Assembly: GCF_002215035.1 (NCBI RefSeq)
Contig: NZ_NKFP01000006.1
Coordinates: 261,083 to 325,082 of the forward strand
DNA from: Leptolyngbya ohadii IS1
GTDB lineage: Bacteria > Cyanobacteriota > Cyanobacteriia > Elainellales > Elainellaceae
DNA: 64,000 nt
Reading direction: 5' to 3'
This document shows positions 17,091 to 26,553 of the stretch, piece by piece. Every line of letters starts with the position of its first letter. Positions within the stretch are counted from its first letter, which is position 1. The position numbers and the translations under genes are program-made. Below the pieces are notes generated by a model, which was not told the origin of the DNA, did not search any database, and worked only from the letters and a program-made list of their open reading frames with translations.

Positions 17091-19661
17091 ATGTCAAAAA
17101 ACAAAAACCGCTCTCCTGGCTTAACCCGATCTCTTGCCTCGATCGCCGCTGCTCCGCTCCTCCTCCTGCCGATGGGAGTACAGGCTCGTGAGCTGCTGAT
17201 TGCTCAGGCTCCTAATTCTGCTCCTGCTTTCCAGCTTCCCAGTTCTTTGCCGAATGGGACGAGCGTTAAGGTGGACGGCTCTAGCAGCATGATTGTCTCC
17301 AACGAAGGCTTGAAGCAGAGATACGAAGCTCAGTTTCCCGGAACCCAGGTTAACCTGGCAACGGGTGGTACAGATGCCGCTCTCAATGCTCTTTCCGAAG
17401 GCACAATCGACATTGCCGCGATCGGACGGCTACTCACCGACGCCGAGAAAGCGCAGGGTTTGCAGCAGGTACCCCTGAGCCGCGAAAAGATTGCCATTAT
17501 CGTCGGTTCCGACAATCCCTTTCAAGCTAGCCTTACCGCCGAGCAGTTCGCGCGAATTTTCCGGGGTGAAATTACCAACTGGTCAGAGGTTGGCGGTCCC
17601 AATGCCCCCATCCGGTTTGTCGATCGCCCGGAATCTAGCGACACCCGCCAGGCGCTCAGCCGTTATCCGGTCTTCCAAAATGCGCCTTTCCAAACTGGAG
17701 CAACCGCAACCCAGGCAGCAGACGACACCGCTGCAATTATTGAGGAACTGGGGACAGATGGCATTAGCTACGCTCCTGTCAGCCAGGTTCCCGACCAGCC
17801 CGGTGTGCGAATTCTGCCGATGCACGACACTCTGCCCACCGATCCGCGCTATCCCTATTCCCAGCCTCGCAACTATGTCTACAAGGGCAATGCGACCCCG
17901 GCTGTTCTGGCATTCTTAGGATTTGTGACCTCTGCACCAGGACAAGAGGCGATCGCAGCAGCCCCTCCCGCAGCTCCGGCTCCCAGTCCTGAAGCAGCAG
18001 CGGCTCCAGCAGCAGTTCCGGCTCCCGATACCCCTACGGCAACAACCGCTCCGGCTCCTGATCCGACTGCGGCGGCAACCGCCCCTATAGCCGAAACAAC
18101 TCCCGCGAACCTGTCCCGTCTCTGGTGGCTCCTCCTACCGCTGTTGGGCTTGCCCCTGCTGCTGTGGTTCCTGAAGGGCAAGGGTGCGGCAGTTCCCCCC
18201 GTAGCTGCGGCTGCGGCTGAGCGGAAAGGACGAATCATTCTTACCCCGCGAGATTGCCGTAATGCCTATGCCTACTGGGAAGTTCCGGACGGAGAATTTG
18301 CAGAGGCTCGTCGTCAGGGAGGTCGGGATCTGAAGGTTCGTGTCTATGACGTGACCGACATTCCCAACATGGATCGGCAGCGTCCCCACAGCATGAAGGA
18401 ATTTGACTGTGCTGCTAACGCCAGAGATCTCCACGTGCCGATCGCCCTGGACAACCGGGATTACCTGGCTGAGCTAGGCTACACCACCGCAGACAACGAG
18501 TGGATTCCGATCGCTCGATCGAGCCATGTGCGTGTGCCTGCCTGTGTTCCTTCGGGCAATGGCAAAGGTCTGGGGACGGCTGCGGTGGTGGGAGGAACTG
18601 CGGCTGCGGCAGTGGCAGGCGTTTCGGCGGCAAAAGCGATCGCCCCCACTCAGCGAGTTCTTCAGCCCAGCCGGATGATTCTCGTTCCCCGTACCCCAGA
18701 AAAGGGCTATGCCTACTGGGAAGTCCCGGAAGCCCGCAAAGCGGAACTGAAGCAGGAAGGCGGCGAGAAGCTCATGCTGCGTCTCCACGATGTCACCGAT
18801 AAATCAACTGACGCCCACACCGTTCGCTATTTTGAGTGCGACGAAACGGCATCGGATCTACACCTGCCCCTCACGCCCGATCGCGACTACGTGGCGGAAC
18901 TGGGCTATATGACGAAGGACAATCGCTGGCTCAGCCTGGCAAAAGCCGATGCGGTTCATGCACCTGCCGATATTCAGGGCACCTTTAAGCCCGTCAAGCG
19001 ATTTTCGCCGGAGGAGGAAGCCGCTAAAATCACGGCTCTTAAAGCACCTGAACCCGAAGTAGGCATGATGGGACGCCTCGGTGAACTGGCGGGAGGAACA
19101 ACCAATCGGGTGACTGATCTGGCAGGGGATGCCCGCAAGGGGACGGCAAATCTGCTGGAGAAAGTGACCAACACCACCACGAACCTGGCAGGCAATACCA
19201 CTGCGGCAATGGGCGCGGCGATCGCGGGGGGTACGGCTGCGGTGGCAGGGGCTGCCAGTGGGGCGAAGTCCCTCCTGAATCGGCAAACCTCCGAAGCAGG
19301 CAGTTCCGAAGCAGTCAAAAAGTTTGAGCAGCCGCAGGACTGCCGCATTATTCTGGTGCCGCGCAACTCCAAAGATGCCTATGCCTACTGGGAAGTTTCG
19401 GAATCCTACAAGAAAGTGCTACGGGAGCAGGGTGGAACTCGGCTGATGCTGCGGGTTCACGATGCCACGAATATCGACATCGACGATCAACCGCCCCATA
19501 GTACCCAGACTTACCCCTGCAAGGAAACCGACCAGGATAAGCACGTCGCCATTCCGGTGAGCGATCGCGACTACATTGCCGAAATCGGCTACTTCACAGA
19601 GGACGATCGATGGCTGCGGCTGATTCGCTCCTTCCATGTCCATGTGCCAGCAGGCAACTAG
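17091..19661 (+). CDS. PstS-like substrate-binding protein fused to three DUF4912 domains
   Basis: 856 residues. A Sec-type signal peptide (about 1-33, ending near VQA) precedes a PBP-like phosphate-binding domain of the PstS type (about 45-285), with VDGSSSMIV as the ligand loop, then LATGGTDAAL, FRGEITNW and RPESSDTRQAL. An Ala/Pro linker (about 285-343) and one membrane helix (about 346-365, WWLLLPLLGLPLLLWFL) lead to three DUF4912 units near 380-480, 525-625 and 755-850. Each starts RIILxPR and contains AYAYWEVP and DYxAELGY. Ala/Gly-rich linkers separate them. If the signal peptide is cut, the binding domain is outside and the DUF4912 units inside the membrane, suggesting a transmembrane sensor rather than a transporter component. 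No pst transporter genes are nearby. Function inferred. Confidence 0.85.
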   Translation: MSKNKNRSPGLTRSLASIAAAPLLLLPMGVQARELLIAQAPNSAPAFQLPSSLPNGTSVKVDGSSSMIVSNEGLKQRYEAQFPGTQVNLATGGTDAALNALSEGTIDIAAIGRLLTDAEKAQGLQQVPLSREKIAIIVGSDNPFQASLTAEQFARIFRGEITNWSEVGGPNAPIRFVDRPESSDTRQALSRYPVFQNAPFQTGATATQAADDTAAIIEELGTDGISYAPVSQVPDQPGVRILPMHDTLPTDPRYPYSQPRNYVYKGNATPAVLAFLGFVTSAPGQEAIAAAPPAAPAPSPEAAAAPAAVPAPDTPTATTAPAPDPTAAATAPIAETTPANLSRLWWLLLPLLGLPLLLWFLKGKGAAVPPVAAAAAERKGRIILTPRDCRNAYAYWEVPDGEFAEARRQGGRDLKVRVYDVTDIPNMDRQRPHSMKEFDCAANARDLHVPIALDNRDYLAELGYTTADNEWIPIARSSHVRVPACVPSGNGKGLGTAAVVGGTAAAAVAGVSAAKAIAPTQRVLQPSRMILVPRTPEKGYAYWEVPEARKAELKQEGGEKLMLRLHDVTDKSTDAHTVRYFECDETASDLHLPLTPDRDYVAELGYMTKDNRWLSLAKADAVHAPADIQGTFKPVKRFSPEEEAAKITALKAPEPEVGMMGRLGELAGGTTNRVTDLAGDARKGTANLLEKVTNTTTNLAGNTTAAMGAAIAGGTAAVAGAASGAKSLLNRQTSEAGSSEAVKKFEQPQDCRIILVPRNSKDAYAYWEVSESYKKVLREQGGTRLMLRVHDATNIDIDDQPPHSTQTYPCKETDQDKHVAIPVSDRDYIAEIGYFTEDDRWLRLIRSFHVHVPAGN

Positions 19662-19861
19662 ACAAAGCGGATGTCGTCGATCCTCCAGCATTGGGGGATT
19701 TAGAGGGCGTCCATGTGCCAGCCGGCAGCTAGGCAGTAGCCAGGCAAATCCGATCGGCAGGCAAACCAGGCGAATCGATCGGGGAAGGAGGCAGGCTTCC
19801 TAGCTTAGTTCCTTCCCCCAAGAGGGGCGAAATTCTTCCCTGACGATCGCTAACTGACTTC

Positions 19862-19904
19862 ACGTTTCACCCTTCTACAAATTCACATTTCAGAGGAAAT
19901 CATC
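19862..19904 (+). promoter_or_regulatory. Ribosome binding site of the DUF937 gene
   Basis: CAGAGGAAATCATC immediately precedes the ATG at 19905 with normal spacing and sets that start. The upstream spacer (19662-19890) also holds a TTGGGGGATTTAGAGGGC copy of the dispersed repeat near 19690. Confidence 0.6.
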
Positions 19905-20414
19905 ATGGGACTGTTTTTCGACGTACTGAGCGCTATCAACAATCCGAGCCAGCAGGGCAGTGTGACGCAGCTTGAGAACATCACCAGCACGATGCAACAG
20001 CTTGCCACAACCCAGGGACTTGATGCCAGCAAAATGCAGTCTATCCTGGCTGCCGCAGGCGGAATGATTGGTCCAGCAATGCAAAATCGTCAGGGTAGCT
20101 TACCCGGTGAAAATCAGCTGGGCAACCTGCTCGGACAAATCACCGGAACGGGCGCACCCGCAACTGCCCTTTCTGCCCTCTTCCCGCCCCAGGTACAGCA
20201 GCAGCTTATCCAGGGAGTGGCGCAAAAAGCAGGCATCAACGCCAGCATGATTCAGGGAATGCTGCCTACCCTGCTACCTGCGATCATGGGACTGCTGAAC
20301 ATGGGGTCTTCCAGCGGCGGCGGCACGAATTCTCTGTTGACCAGCTTCCTGAGCGGCAACAACGATCTGGGTGAAGTCTTCAAGTTTGCCAACCGCTTCT
20401 TGAATCCGGCGTAG
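19905..20414 (+). CDS. DUF937 (YidB-like) family protein
   Basis: 169 residues; strong ribosome site AGAGGAAATCATC. The protein is rich in Gln, Gly and Met, with helical blocks typical of DUF937 (MGLFFDVLSAINNP, MQSILAAAGGMIGPAM, LLPTLLPAIMGLLNMG). No signal peptide. The family function is unknown; members are small and helical. It lies 243 bp after the PstS-DUF4912 gene in the same orientation and is followed by a clear terminator, so it is the last gene of this block. Confidence 0.75.
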   Translation: MGLFFDVLSAINNPSQQGSVTQLENITSTMQQLATTQGLDASKMQSILAAAGGMIGPAMQNRQGSLPGENQLGNLLGQITGTGAPATALSALFPPQVQQQLIQGVAQKAGINASMIQGMLPTLLPAIMGLLNMGSSSGGGTNSLLTSFLSGNNDLGEVFKFANRFLNPA

Positions 20415-20436
20415 CGTCAGACATCAGATCCAGTGC

Positions 20437-20509
20437 AGGAGCGAAGTCTCCAGAGCCAAATTGCCAGACAAAAGGCAGTCCCAACTCTGAGTGAATTTCG
20501 CTCCTTTTT
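20437..20509 (+). terminator. Terminator-like hairpin after the DUF937 gene
   Basis: AGGAGCGAA (20437-20445) pairs with TTCGCTCCT (20497-20505), followed by TTTTTC. The loop is long (about 50 nt), so it may contain secondary pairing. Confidence 0.6.
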
Positions 20510-20568
20510 CTTTGGATTTTTTGATTTCACATTCCGTTTTTTCGGGCGATGAGTATGCCAATATAGGC

Positions 20569-20669
20569 TACAGCGTTCACAAGTAGGTTGTGAACAAGGG
20601 GGGTGGGGGTCGCGCCCCCAGGCAGGGGAACCCCTGTACCCCGTTCAAACCCTGCAAAGGATTGCTGTA
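20569..20669. repeat. MITE-like 101 bp element, copy 1
   Basis: Bounded by TACAGC and GCTGTA, an inverted end. Inside are three hairpins in a row: GTTCACAA/TTGTGAAC, TGGGGGT/GCCCCCA-type, and CAGGGG/CCCCTG. A second copy with the same architecture is at 54270-54374. It carries no ORF and lies directly upstream of ddl. Confidence 0.8.
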
Positions 20670-20699
20670 TCTAGAACGAGGAGAGTGGGAGAACCAGCT

Positions 20700-21758
20700 A
20701 TGACCACATGCACAGTCGGCTTACTTTTCGGTGGACGATCGGGAGAACACGAAGTCTCGATTCGGTCTGCCCAGTCGATCGCCCGTGCCCTGGCAACCCC
20801 TCCCAATTCAGACAAATATCAGCTTTTGCCCTTTTACATTCAGAAGGACGGCTGCTGGCAGAGTGGAGAGATCGCGCAGCAGGTTTTAGATTCAGGTGTT
20901 CCCCTTTCTACTGAGGATCAGAACGGCGATCGCGCTAAACTCTGGAACCTCCCTGCCGAGGCTGCAACCGTTGATGTCTGGTTTCCGATTCTGCACGGTC
21001 CGAACGGTGAGGATGGCACAGTCCAGGGATTGCTGAAGCTAATGCAGGTTCCCTTTGTCGGCTCTGGCGTGCTGGCGTCTTCGGTAGGCATGGACAAAAT
21101 CGCCATGAAAAGCGTCTTCGCCCAGGCGGATTTACCCCAGGTGAGATACGAAACGGTGACGCGATCGGAGGTGTGGTCAAATCCCTGCGTATTTCCCAAG
21201 CTCTGCGATCGAATTGAGGCGAGCCTGGGCTATCCCTGCTTCGTTAAACCTGCCAACCTGGGGTCATCCGTAGGAATTGCCAAAGTTCGCACCCGCAGCG
21301 AGTTAGAAAATGCGCTGGACAATGCCGCCAGCTACGATCGCCGCATTATTGTGGAGGCAGGCGTGACGGCAAGGGAAATCGAATGTGCGGTGCTGGGAAA
21401 CGATCAGCCTAAAGCCTCGGTTCTTGGCGAAATAACCTTCAGCAGCGACTTCTACGACTACGAAACCAAATATACGCCCGGACTTTCCAGCCACATTATT
21501 CCGGCTCCCCTACCTGCTGACATCACTGCTCGGATTCAGGAAATGGCAATCCAGGCATTTCAGGCGATCGATGGTGCAGGCATTGCCCGCGTCGATTTCT
21601 TCTATGTCGAGGCAACAGGGGAAATTCTGCTGAACGAAATCAACACCCTGCCCGGCTTTACTGCCACGAGTATGTATCCAATGATGTGGGAAGCCAGCGG
21701 AATTCCCTTCCCAGAATTAGTCGATCGATTGATTGGGTTTGCCCTGGAGGCTCATTAA
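20700..21758 (+). CDS. ddl: D-alanine--D-alanine ligase
   Basis: 352 residues from the ATG at 20700, chosen because [20 protein letters not shown] is the family N-terminus and GGGAG sits upstream at normal spacing; an in-frame GTG at 20685 is less likely. It joins two D-Ala using ATP to make the peptidoglycan precursor dipeptide, in the cytoplasm. Visible motifs are [25 protein letters not shown], the ATP-grasp stretch [19 protein letters not shown], and the Mg-binding end [12 protein letters not shown]. Length fits the family. The promoter region overlaps the repeat at 20569-20669. Confidence 0.95.
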   Translation: MTTCTVGLLFGGRSGEHEVSIRSAQSIARALATPPNSDKYQLLPFYIQKDGCWQSGEIAQQVLDSGVPLSTEDQNGDRAKLWNLPAEAATVDVWFPILHGPNGEDGTVQGLLKLMQVPFVGSGVLASSVGMDKIAMKSVFAQADLPQVRYETVTRSEVWSNPCVFPKLCDRIEASLGYPCFVKPANLGSSVGIAKVRTRSELENALDNAASYDRRIIVEAGVTAREIECAVLGNDQPKASVLGEITFSSDFYDYETKYTPGLSSHIIPAPLPADITARIQEMAIQAFQAIDGAGIARVDFFYVEATGEILLNEINTLPGFTATSMYPMMWEASGIPFPELVDRLIGFALEAH

Positions 21759-21982
21759 TCATCTCCAGGCGGGACTGGCTGCGCCTAGCCACAATTAAAC
21801 GAAACGCATAGAATAAAACTAGCAGGATCGAGATGTCTTGAAGGCGGTTCCTGCGCTCGTGCAGTGCGCTCGGTCTAGGGTGTACGTCTGATAAAGAAAT
21901 TCAGGCACAGGTTTTAAGTGCGGTTCGTGGGTGTGATCAATCTGATGTAGTCAATCTTGATGCAGGGCTAGGACTGCAAGCA

Positions 21983-22774
21983 ATGGGCAGGCAATCCATC
22001 CGTCAGCAAGCCGAGTCAAACGTTCATCGCCGATCCGCCACACCGCCGCGATCGCAAACTGGCTTGGGAAAGGCTGCATCACCGCATCCCCGCCCCCCAG
22101 CAAAATCCCAGCAGTCGGCTCAGAAATCAGCTCAAAAATCAGCTCAGAAAACCCTTAAAAAGCGATCGTCACGTCCCTGGCTGCTGCTCGTCTTCCTGCT
22201 CTGGGGCATCTCCCTGGCAATGGCGCTTATGGCAACCCGATCGCTGCTTGATCCAACCGTTGTTTCTTCAACATCCGGCATACCGTCTGAGGTGGATCCT
22301 GCTTCGGAATCCGCCTCGCTACCGATCGCCGCTGAAGACCCTTTGCCCCAGGCAAACCTGAACGAAAGCTATTTCTATCAGCCCGCCGAATCCAATCATC
22401 TACCGATTATGGCTCTGGGTTCAACAGCAATTAGCTGCGCCATGAGCTGTATTTTGGTCGCAAGGGCACTGCAACCCCGCCGATCGCCACCACAGCTTAA
22501 AGGTCGATCGAAGAAGCGAACCGCCCCAAAGTCAACTTCGGTTCAGCAGCCCCAGCTTCCTGCCGCAAAAGCACCCGTTAGCCAATTCGCCCCGGCAAAA
22601 CCACCCCTTGCCCTCCCGGCTGCCATCGAGCGGACAGCTCATGAAAAAAGCGAAACGGCTCAATCGGCGATCGTCTCCGTGATGCCCCCCGGACAAGACA
22701 TTCCTCTCGATTGGGAGGAACCCAGCTTAGCGGACAGTTTAGATTTGCGTCAGCGTCGAGTACTGCCCTTCTAA
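21983..22774 (+). CDS. Hypothetical two-helix membrane protein
   Basis: 263 residues. A basic, Gln/Ser-rich N-terminus contains a 12 bp tandem repeat (SAQKSAQKSAQK, near 47-58). Membrane helices lie near residues 67-88 (WLLLVFLLWGISLAMALMA) and 139-160 (PIMALGSTAISCAMSCILVA). The C-terminal part is Pro/Lys/Ala-rich and probably disordered, ending in DLRQRRVLPF. I do not recognise the family. No obvious Shine-Dalgarno sequence; the start is the first ATG of the frame. It follows ddl by 224 bp in the same orientation but may be independent. Confidence 0.6.
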   Translation: MGRQSIRQQAESNVHRRSATPPRSQTGLGKAASPHPRPPAKSQQSAQKSAQKSAQKTLKKRSSRPWLLLVFLLWGISLAMALMATRSLLDPTVVSSTSGIPSEVDPASESASLPIAAEDPLPQANLNESYFYQPAESNHLPIMALGSTAISCAMSCILVARALQPRRSPPQLKGRSKKRTAPKSTSVQQPQLPAAKAPVSQFAPAKPPLALPAAIERTAHEKSETAQSAIVSVMPPGQDIPLDWEEPSLADSLDLRQRRVLPF

Positions 22775-22810
22775 GTTTTACCGTTTGTCCCTCATTTCTA
22801 AAGACTAGCC

Positions 22811-22900
22811 CTCGTTCCAATGCTCTGCGTTGGAATACATTTATGAGGCTCCGCCTCCAGCTTCACGAATAGGCGGCAGACCCCAGACACCAGAGTTAGC
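22811..22900. repeat. Dispersed repeat, CTCTGCGTTGGAAT family, copy 2
   Basis: TCCAATGCTCTGCGTTGGAA hairpin, then GGCTCCGCCTCCAG, GGCGGCAGA and CAGACACCAGAGTTA in the same order as copies 1 and 3. It lies between the convergent hypothetical gene and cupin gene. Confidence 0.85.
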
Positions 22901-22905
22901 AGGCT

Positions 22906-23481
22906 TCATTCCTGCTCTGGCTGAAGATTGTTCTGAAGAACATCCCCCTGAGACTGCCGTTTCGCCTGGGATTTCAGCATTCTGGCTTTAAGCTGAGCGT
23001 TTCTCTCCTCAACGGCTCGATCGCCTGCGTACCAGGGCGGAATATCTTCGTAGTGGGGAATGCCATCATCGATCAAATAGCGAGCATTGGCAGTTTTGGG
23101 ATACCCCTCCGCAACGCCTCCCGCACAGAAAATCAGCAGAGCGGTCTGATCTGCCGCCCGGAGTGCCCGTCTTGCCTGGGGAGAAACCCGCACCAGGTCG
23201 CCCCGTTCCAGCGGAATGAGTTCGCCGTCTACGACCAGCAATCCCTGCCCCTCAATCACGGCATAGACCTCTTCCTGCGCCGTATGACTATGGGTAAATG
23301 TGTAGCCTTCACCGGGAGGCAGGTGAATCAGCCCCAGCGCCACGCCTCGAAGCTGCAACTGTCGCCAGGGACTCACATGAAGCGGAAGCTGACTAAAATC
23401 ATAGTGAACTTTCGTGAAAGGCGAGTCACCGGATGATGCATCGGGCTGGCTTTCCTGAGATACCTTTTCTGGAGATTCCAT
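22906..23481 (-). CDS. Cupin domain protein
   Basis: 191 residues. One cupin barrel (about 45-140) has motif 1 HSHTAQEEVYAVIEGQG (metal-binding His-x-His plus Glu) and a second conserved strand ERGDLVRVSPQARRAL. PPGEGYTFTHSH is typical of small single-domain cupins. The metal and substrate are unknown. The C-terminal tail is charged and probably disordered. It lies 23 bp downstream of the DUF2973 gene on the same strand, so they are probably co-transcribed. Confidence 0.8.
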   Translation of the reverse strand: MESPEKVSQESQPDASSGDSPFTKVHYDFSQLPLHVSPWRQLQLRGVALGLIHLPPGEGYTFTHSHTAQEEVYAVIEGQGLLVVDGELIPLERGDLVRVSPQARRALRAADQTALLIFCAGGVAEGYPKTANARYLIDDGIPHYEDIPPWYAGDRAVEERNAQLKARMLKSQAKRQSQGDVLQNNLQPEQE

Positions 23482-23504
23482 CGGGAAAACTCTAGTCGAA
23501 TACC

Positions 23505-23798
23505 TTAGCGAGTTTCTTCCGAAGGATCATCCTGCACACCCGGAGAAGCGTTAAAAATCGCATCCAGCCGTTCGCGGGCATCGTCCACGTTGATCGATCG
23601 CATGACCAAATAAGGCTCGTTCGTCAGATTGCCAGACTCGTCTAGCAGTTCAGGATGGGGCACAAACCGACGGCTCTGCTGCCGATTGCCATAGGAGCGC
23701 TGAGAATCGATACCCAGCATCATCATGCTGCGAATTAAGTTGCCAACCGCCAGGAATGCCAGGATGGTAAAGGCAAAAATGTAAAGCAAATGAAACAT
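23505..23798 (-). CDS. DUF2973 family small membrane protein
   Basis: 97 residues from the ATG at 23798, chosen because GGAGGCAAGCTTCT lies just upstream; a longer frame to 23819 lacks a ribosome site. One membrane helix (MFHLLYIFAFTILAFLAVGN) is followed by a soluble tail ending in a charged stretch. DUF2973 is restricted to cyanobacteria, often next to DUF2605, as here (24095-24436). Function unknown; the pairing suggests a conserved two-gene unit. Confidence 0.8.
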   Translation of the reverse strand: MFHLLYIFAFTILAFLAVGNLIRSMMMLGIDSQRSYGNRQQSRRFVPHPELLDESGNLTNEPYLVMRSINVDDARERLDAIFNASPGVQDDPSEETR

Positions 23799-24094
23799 AG
23801 AAGCTTGCCTCCAGACCAAATCTCTCAGAAATCAGATGCGTCTCGTCGCCTCTCGTTGCCCAAATCCAAGTTATAGCCTCGCGTCGAACCAGCTACCAGA
23901 ACCGATCGCCGGAGCCTATTGCCCCAATCAGCAGAGGGTGAAACACCTTGTCGCTAAACCGTTTCACGATTCTCCACTGAAATTCACTCGTTCACACTAT
24001 ACACAATACTTTTTTAAAAGTTATCTTCCTTTAGTTTCTCAGATTTTGGAAGGATTCGTCATCTGGAATACCTCCCCAATTAGATTGATTCCCC

Positions 24095-24436
24095 TTAACG
24101 AAGGTCTGCCTTTTGAGTGCGATAGCGCATTCCGACCTGCCAGCATTCCGTCACCAGTTGATGCCAGGGCATTAGCACTGCCGTATCTAGCCCTACCTGC
24201 CCGTCTGTCAAATTCATCAGAGTTTGAGCGGTAGAAACTTCCTGCTGCGCCTCCAGCACCCGCGCCAGCAAATCCGCCTGCTCTTCTGGGGTGAGGAACT
24301 CGATCGTTTCAGACTCGAGCAAATTGCGCGATCGATTAAACCAGTATTGAAAGTCTTCCAGCAGGGGCTGAAGCAGGTTCTTCAGCAAATCCGGATCGGG
24401 TGAGGAATTGGAATCAAACATCTTGGAATCAAACAT
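24095..24436 (-). CDS. DUF2605 family protein
   Basis: 113 residues. Helical and soluble, with LLKNLLQPLLEDFQYWFNRS, EEQADLLARVLEAQQEV and MPWHQLVTECWQVGMRYR, which match the cyanobacterial DUF2605 family. The start could be ATG 24436 or the in-frame Met at residue 6; the duplicated MFDSKMFDSN arises from a short tandem repeat (CTTGGAATCAAACAT). It is probably co-transcribed with the DUF2973 gene downstream. Function unknown. Confidence 0.78.
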   Translation of the reverse strand: MFDSKMFDSNSSPDPDLLKNLLQPLLEDFQYWFNRSRNLLESETIEFLTPEEQADLLARVLEAQQEVSTAQTLMNLTDGQVGLDTAVLMPWHQLVTECWQVGMRYRTQKADLR

Positions 24437-24660
24437 TTTGATATGAATTGATATCAGAATTGCGAACAGGTAGAGCGGTCTATCTGTGAAAGCGGTCTAT
24501 CTATGAATTTGTACGGTCTAGCTTAACGTATTTTACGAAATGTAACAAATATGAATCCGGGCTGCGCTACCTCTCAGAAAAACAATTTGGCACTACGGCT
24601 CAGCCGATCGGTGGATAAGATAGAGGCTGGAGCGTTAAAAGTTCACTTTTTTTCATCCCC

Positions 24661-26553
24661 ATGTCCCATTCAGAAGCCAATGCTGCTGTAGAGCAGTCCC
24701 AACCACTCCAGGTCAACTCCGAGAAAGCACCTTCTCAGCAGACAGATCAGCAGACCACCGCTGAAAAAGTTCATCTGCCGCGCACCAGCGAATCCGAGGC
24801 ACTGAAGAAGATTCGCCACACGACTTCTCACGTCATGGCAATGGCGGTGCAAAAGCTGTTCCCAAAAGCACAGGTGACGATCGGACCCTGGATTGAAAAT
24901 GGCTTCTACTATGACTTTGATAGCCCCGATCCCTTTACGGAGAAGGATCTGAAGGCAATCAAGAAAGAGATGACCAAAATCATCAACCGCAAGCTGCCCG
25001 TGATCCGGGAAGAGGTAAGCCGCGAGGAGGCAGAGCAGCGGATTAAAGCAATCAACGAGCCGTACAAGCTGGAAATTCTGGAGGACATCAAAACCGAGCC
25101 GATCACGATCTATCACCTGGGCGAGCAGTGGTGGGATCTGTGCGGCGGTCCTCACCTGGAAAACACCAGCGAACTCGACCCGAATGCGATCGAGCTAGAG
25201 TCGGTGGCGGGGGCATACTGGCGCGGCGATGAAACCAAGGCACAGCTCCAGCGTATCTACGGCACTGCCTGGGAAACCCCGGAACAGCTCGCAGAATACA
25301 AACGCCGCAAAGAAGAGGCGCAGCGACGCGATCACCGCAAACTTGGAAAAGAACTGGGCTTGTTTATCTTTGCCGATCCGGTTGGTCCCGGTCTGCCGCT
25401 CTGGACACCCAAAGGAACGATTCTGCGATCGACCCTCCAGGACTTTTTGCAGCAGGAGCAGATCAAGCGCGGCTATCTGCCCGTCGTTACGCCCCATATT
25501 GCCAGAGTCGATCTGTTCAAGATTTCGGGACACTGGCAGAAATACAAGGAAGATATGTTCCCGATGATGGCGGACGACGAGGAAGACCGGGACAACGAGC
25601 AGGGCTTTGTGATGAAGCCGATGAACTGCCCCTTCCACATCCAGATCTATAAGAGTGAACTGCGATCGTACCGGGATCTGCCGATGCGGTTGGCGGAGTT
25701 TGGCACGGTCTATCGCTACGAGCAGTCGGGCGAATTGGGCGGTCTGACTCGCGTGCGCGGCTTCACTGTGGATGATGCCCACCTGTTTGTCACCCCGGAG
25801 CAGTTGGATCAGGAATTCCTCAACGTGGTGGATCTGATTCTGTCGGTGTTCAAGAGCCTCCAGCTGAAGAACTTCCGCGCAAGACTCAGCTTCCGCGATC
25901 CCGAATCCGACAAGTACATTGGCTCCGATGATGCCTGGGAAAAGGCACAGGGGGCAATCCGTCGAGCCGTGGAAACCTTGGGCATGGATCACTTTGAGGG
26001 CATTGGCGAAGCCGCCTTTTATGGTCCCAAACTGGACTTCATTTTCCAGGATGCGATCGGGCGAGAATGGCAGTTGGGAACGGTGCAGGTGGACTACAAC
26101 CTCCCCGAACGGTTCGAGCTAGAGTACGTCGCAGAGGACGGCACGCGCAAACGCCCCGTAATGATTCACCGCGCCCCCTTTGGCTCCCTGGAACGACTGA
26201 TTGGCATTCTAATCGAAGAGTATGCCGGAGACTTCCCTCTGTGGCTGGCTCCCGAACAAATCCGCCTCCTCGCAGTCACAGAAGAATATCTGCCCTTCGC
26301 CAAACAGGTCGCGGATCGAATGAAGGCGATCGGCATTCGGGCGATTATCGATCAGAGCGGCGAACGCCTGGGTAAGATGATTCGCAACGCTGAGAAGGAA
26401 AAGATCCCCGTCATGGCGGTGATTGGTGCGAAGGAAGTGGAGGCAAATGCCCTGAGTATCCGGACTCGTGCATCGGGTGAATTAGGAGCGATTCCCGTGG
26501 ATCAGGTAATCGATCGAATGAAGCAGGCGATCGAGTCCTATGGGAGTTTTTAA
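24661..26553 (+). CDS. thrS: Threonine--tRNA ligase
   Basis: 630 residues. Charges tRNA-Thr with threonine and has an editing domain. The N2 editing site shows HTTSHVMAMA and CGGPH. The catalytic core has the zinc ligand Cys in MKPMNCPFH, motif 2 (RYEQSGELGGLTRVRGF, then DDAHLF) and motif 3 (HRAPFGSLERLIGILIEEY). The anticodon-binding domain (about 530-625) contains AVIGAKEVEANALSIRTR. The usual N-terminal TGS domain is absent: about 40 disordered residues precede the editing domain, as in cyanobacterial ThrRS. It stands alone on its strand. Confidence 0.95.
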   Translation: MSHSEANAAVEQSQPLQVNSEKAPSQQTDQQTTAEKVHLPRTSESEALKKIRHTTSHVMAMAVQKLFPKAQVTIGPWIENGFYYDFDSPDPFTEKDLKAIKKEMTKIINRKLPVIREEVSREEAEQRIKAINEPYKLEILEDIKTEPITIYHLGEQWWDLCGGPHLENTSELDPNAIELESVAGAYWRGDETKAQLQRIYGTAWETPEQLAEYKRRKEEAQRRDHRKLGKELGLFIFADPVGPGLPLWTPKGTILRSTLQDFLQQEQIKRGYLPVVTPHIARVDLFKISGHWQKYKEDMFPMMADDEEDRDNEQGFVMKPMNCPFHIQIYKSELRSYRDLPMRLAEFGTVYRYEQSGELGGLTRVRGFTVDDAHLFVTPEQLDQEFLNVVDLILSVFKSLQLKNFRARLSFRDPESDKYIGSDDAWEKAQGAIRRAVETLGMDHFEGIGEAAFYGPKLDFIFQDAIGREWQLGTVQVDYNLPERFELEYVAEDGTRKRPVMIHRAPFGSLERLIGILIEEYAGDFPLWLAPEQIRLLAVTEEYLPFAKQVADRMKAIGIRAIIDQSGERLGKMIRNAEKEKIPVMAVIGAKEVEANALSIRTRASGELGAIPVDQVIDRMKQAIESYGSF

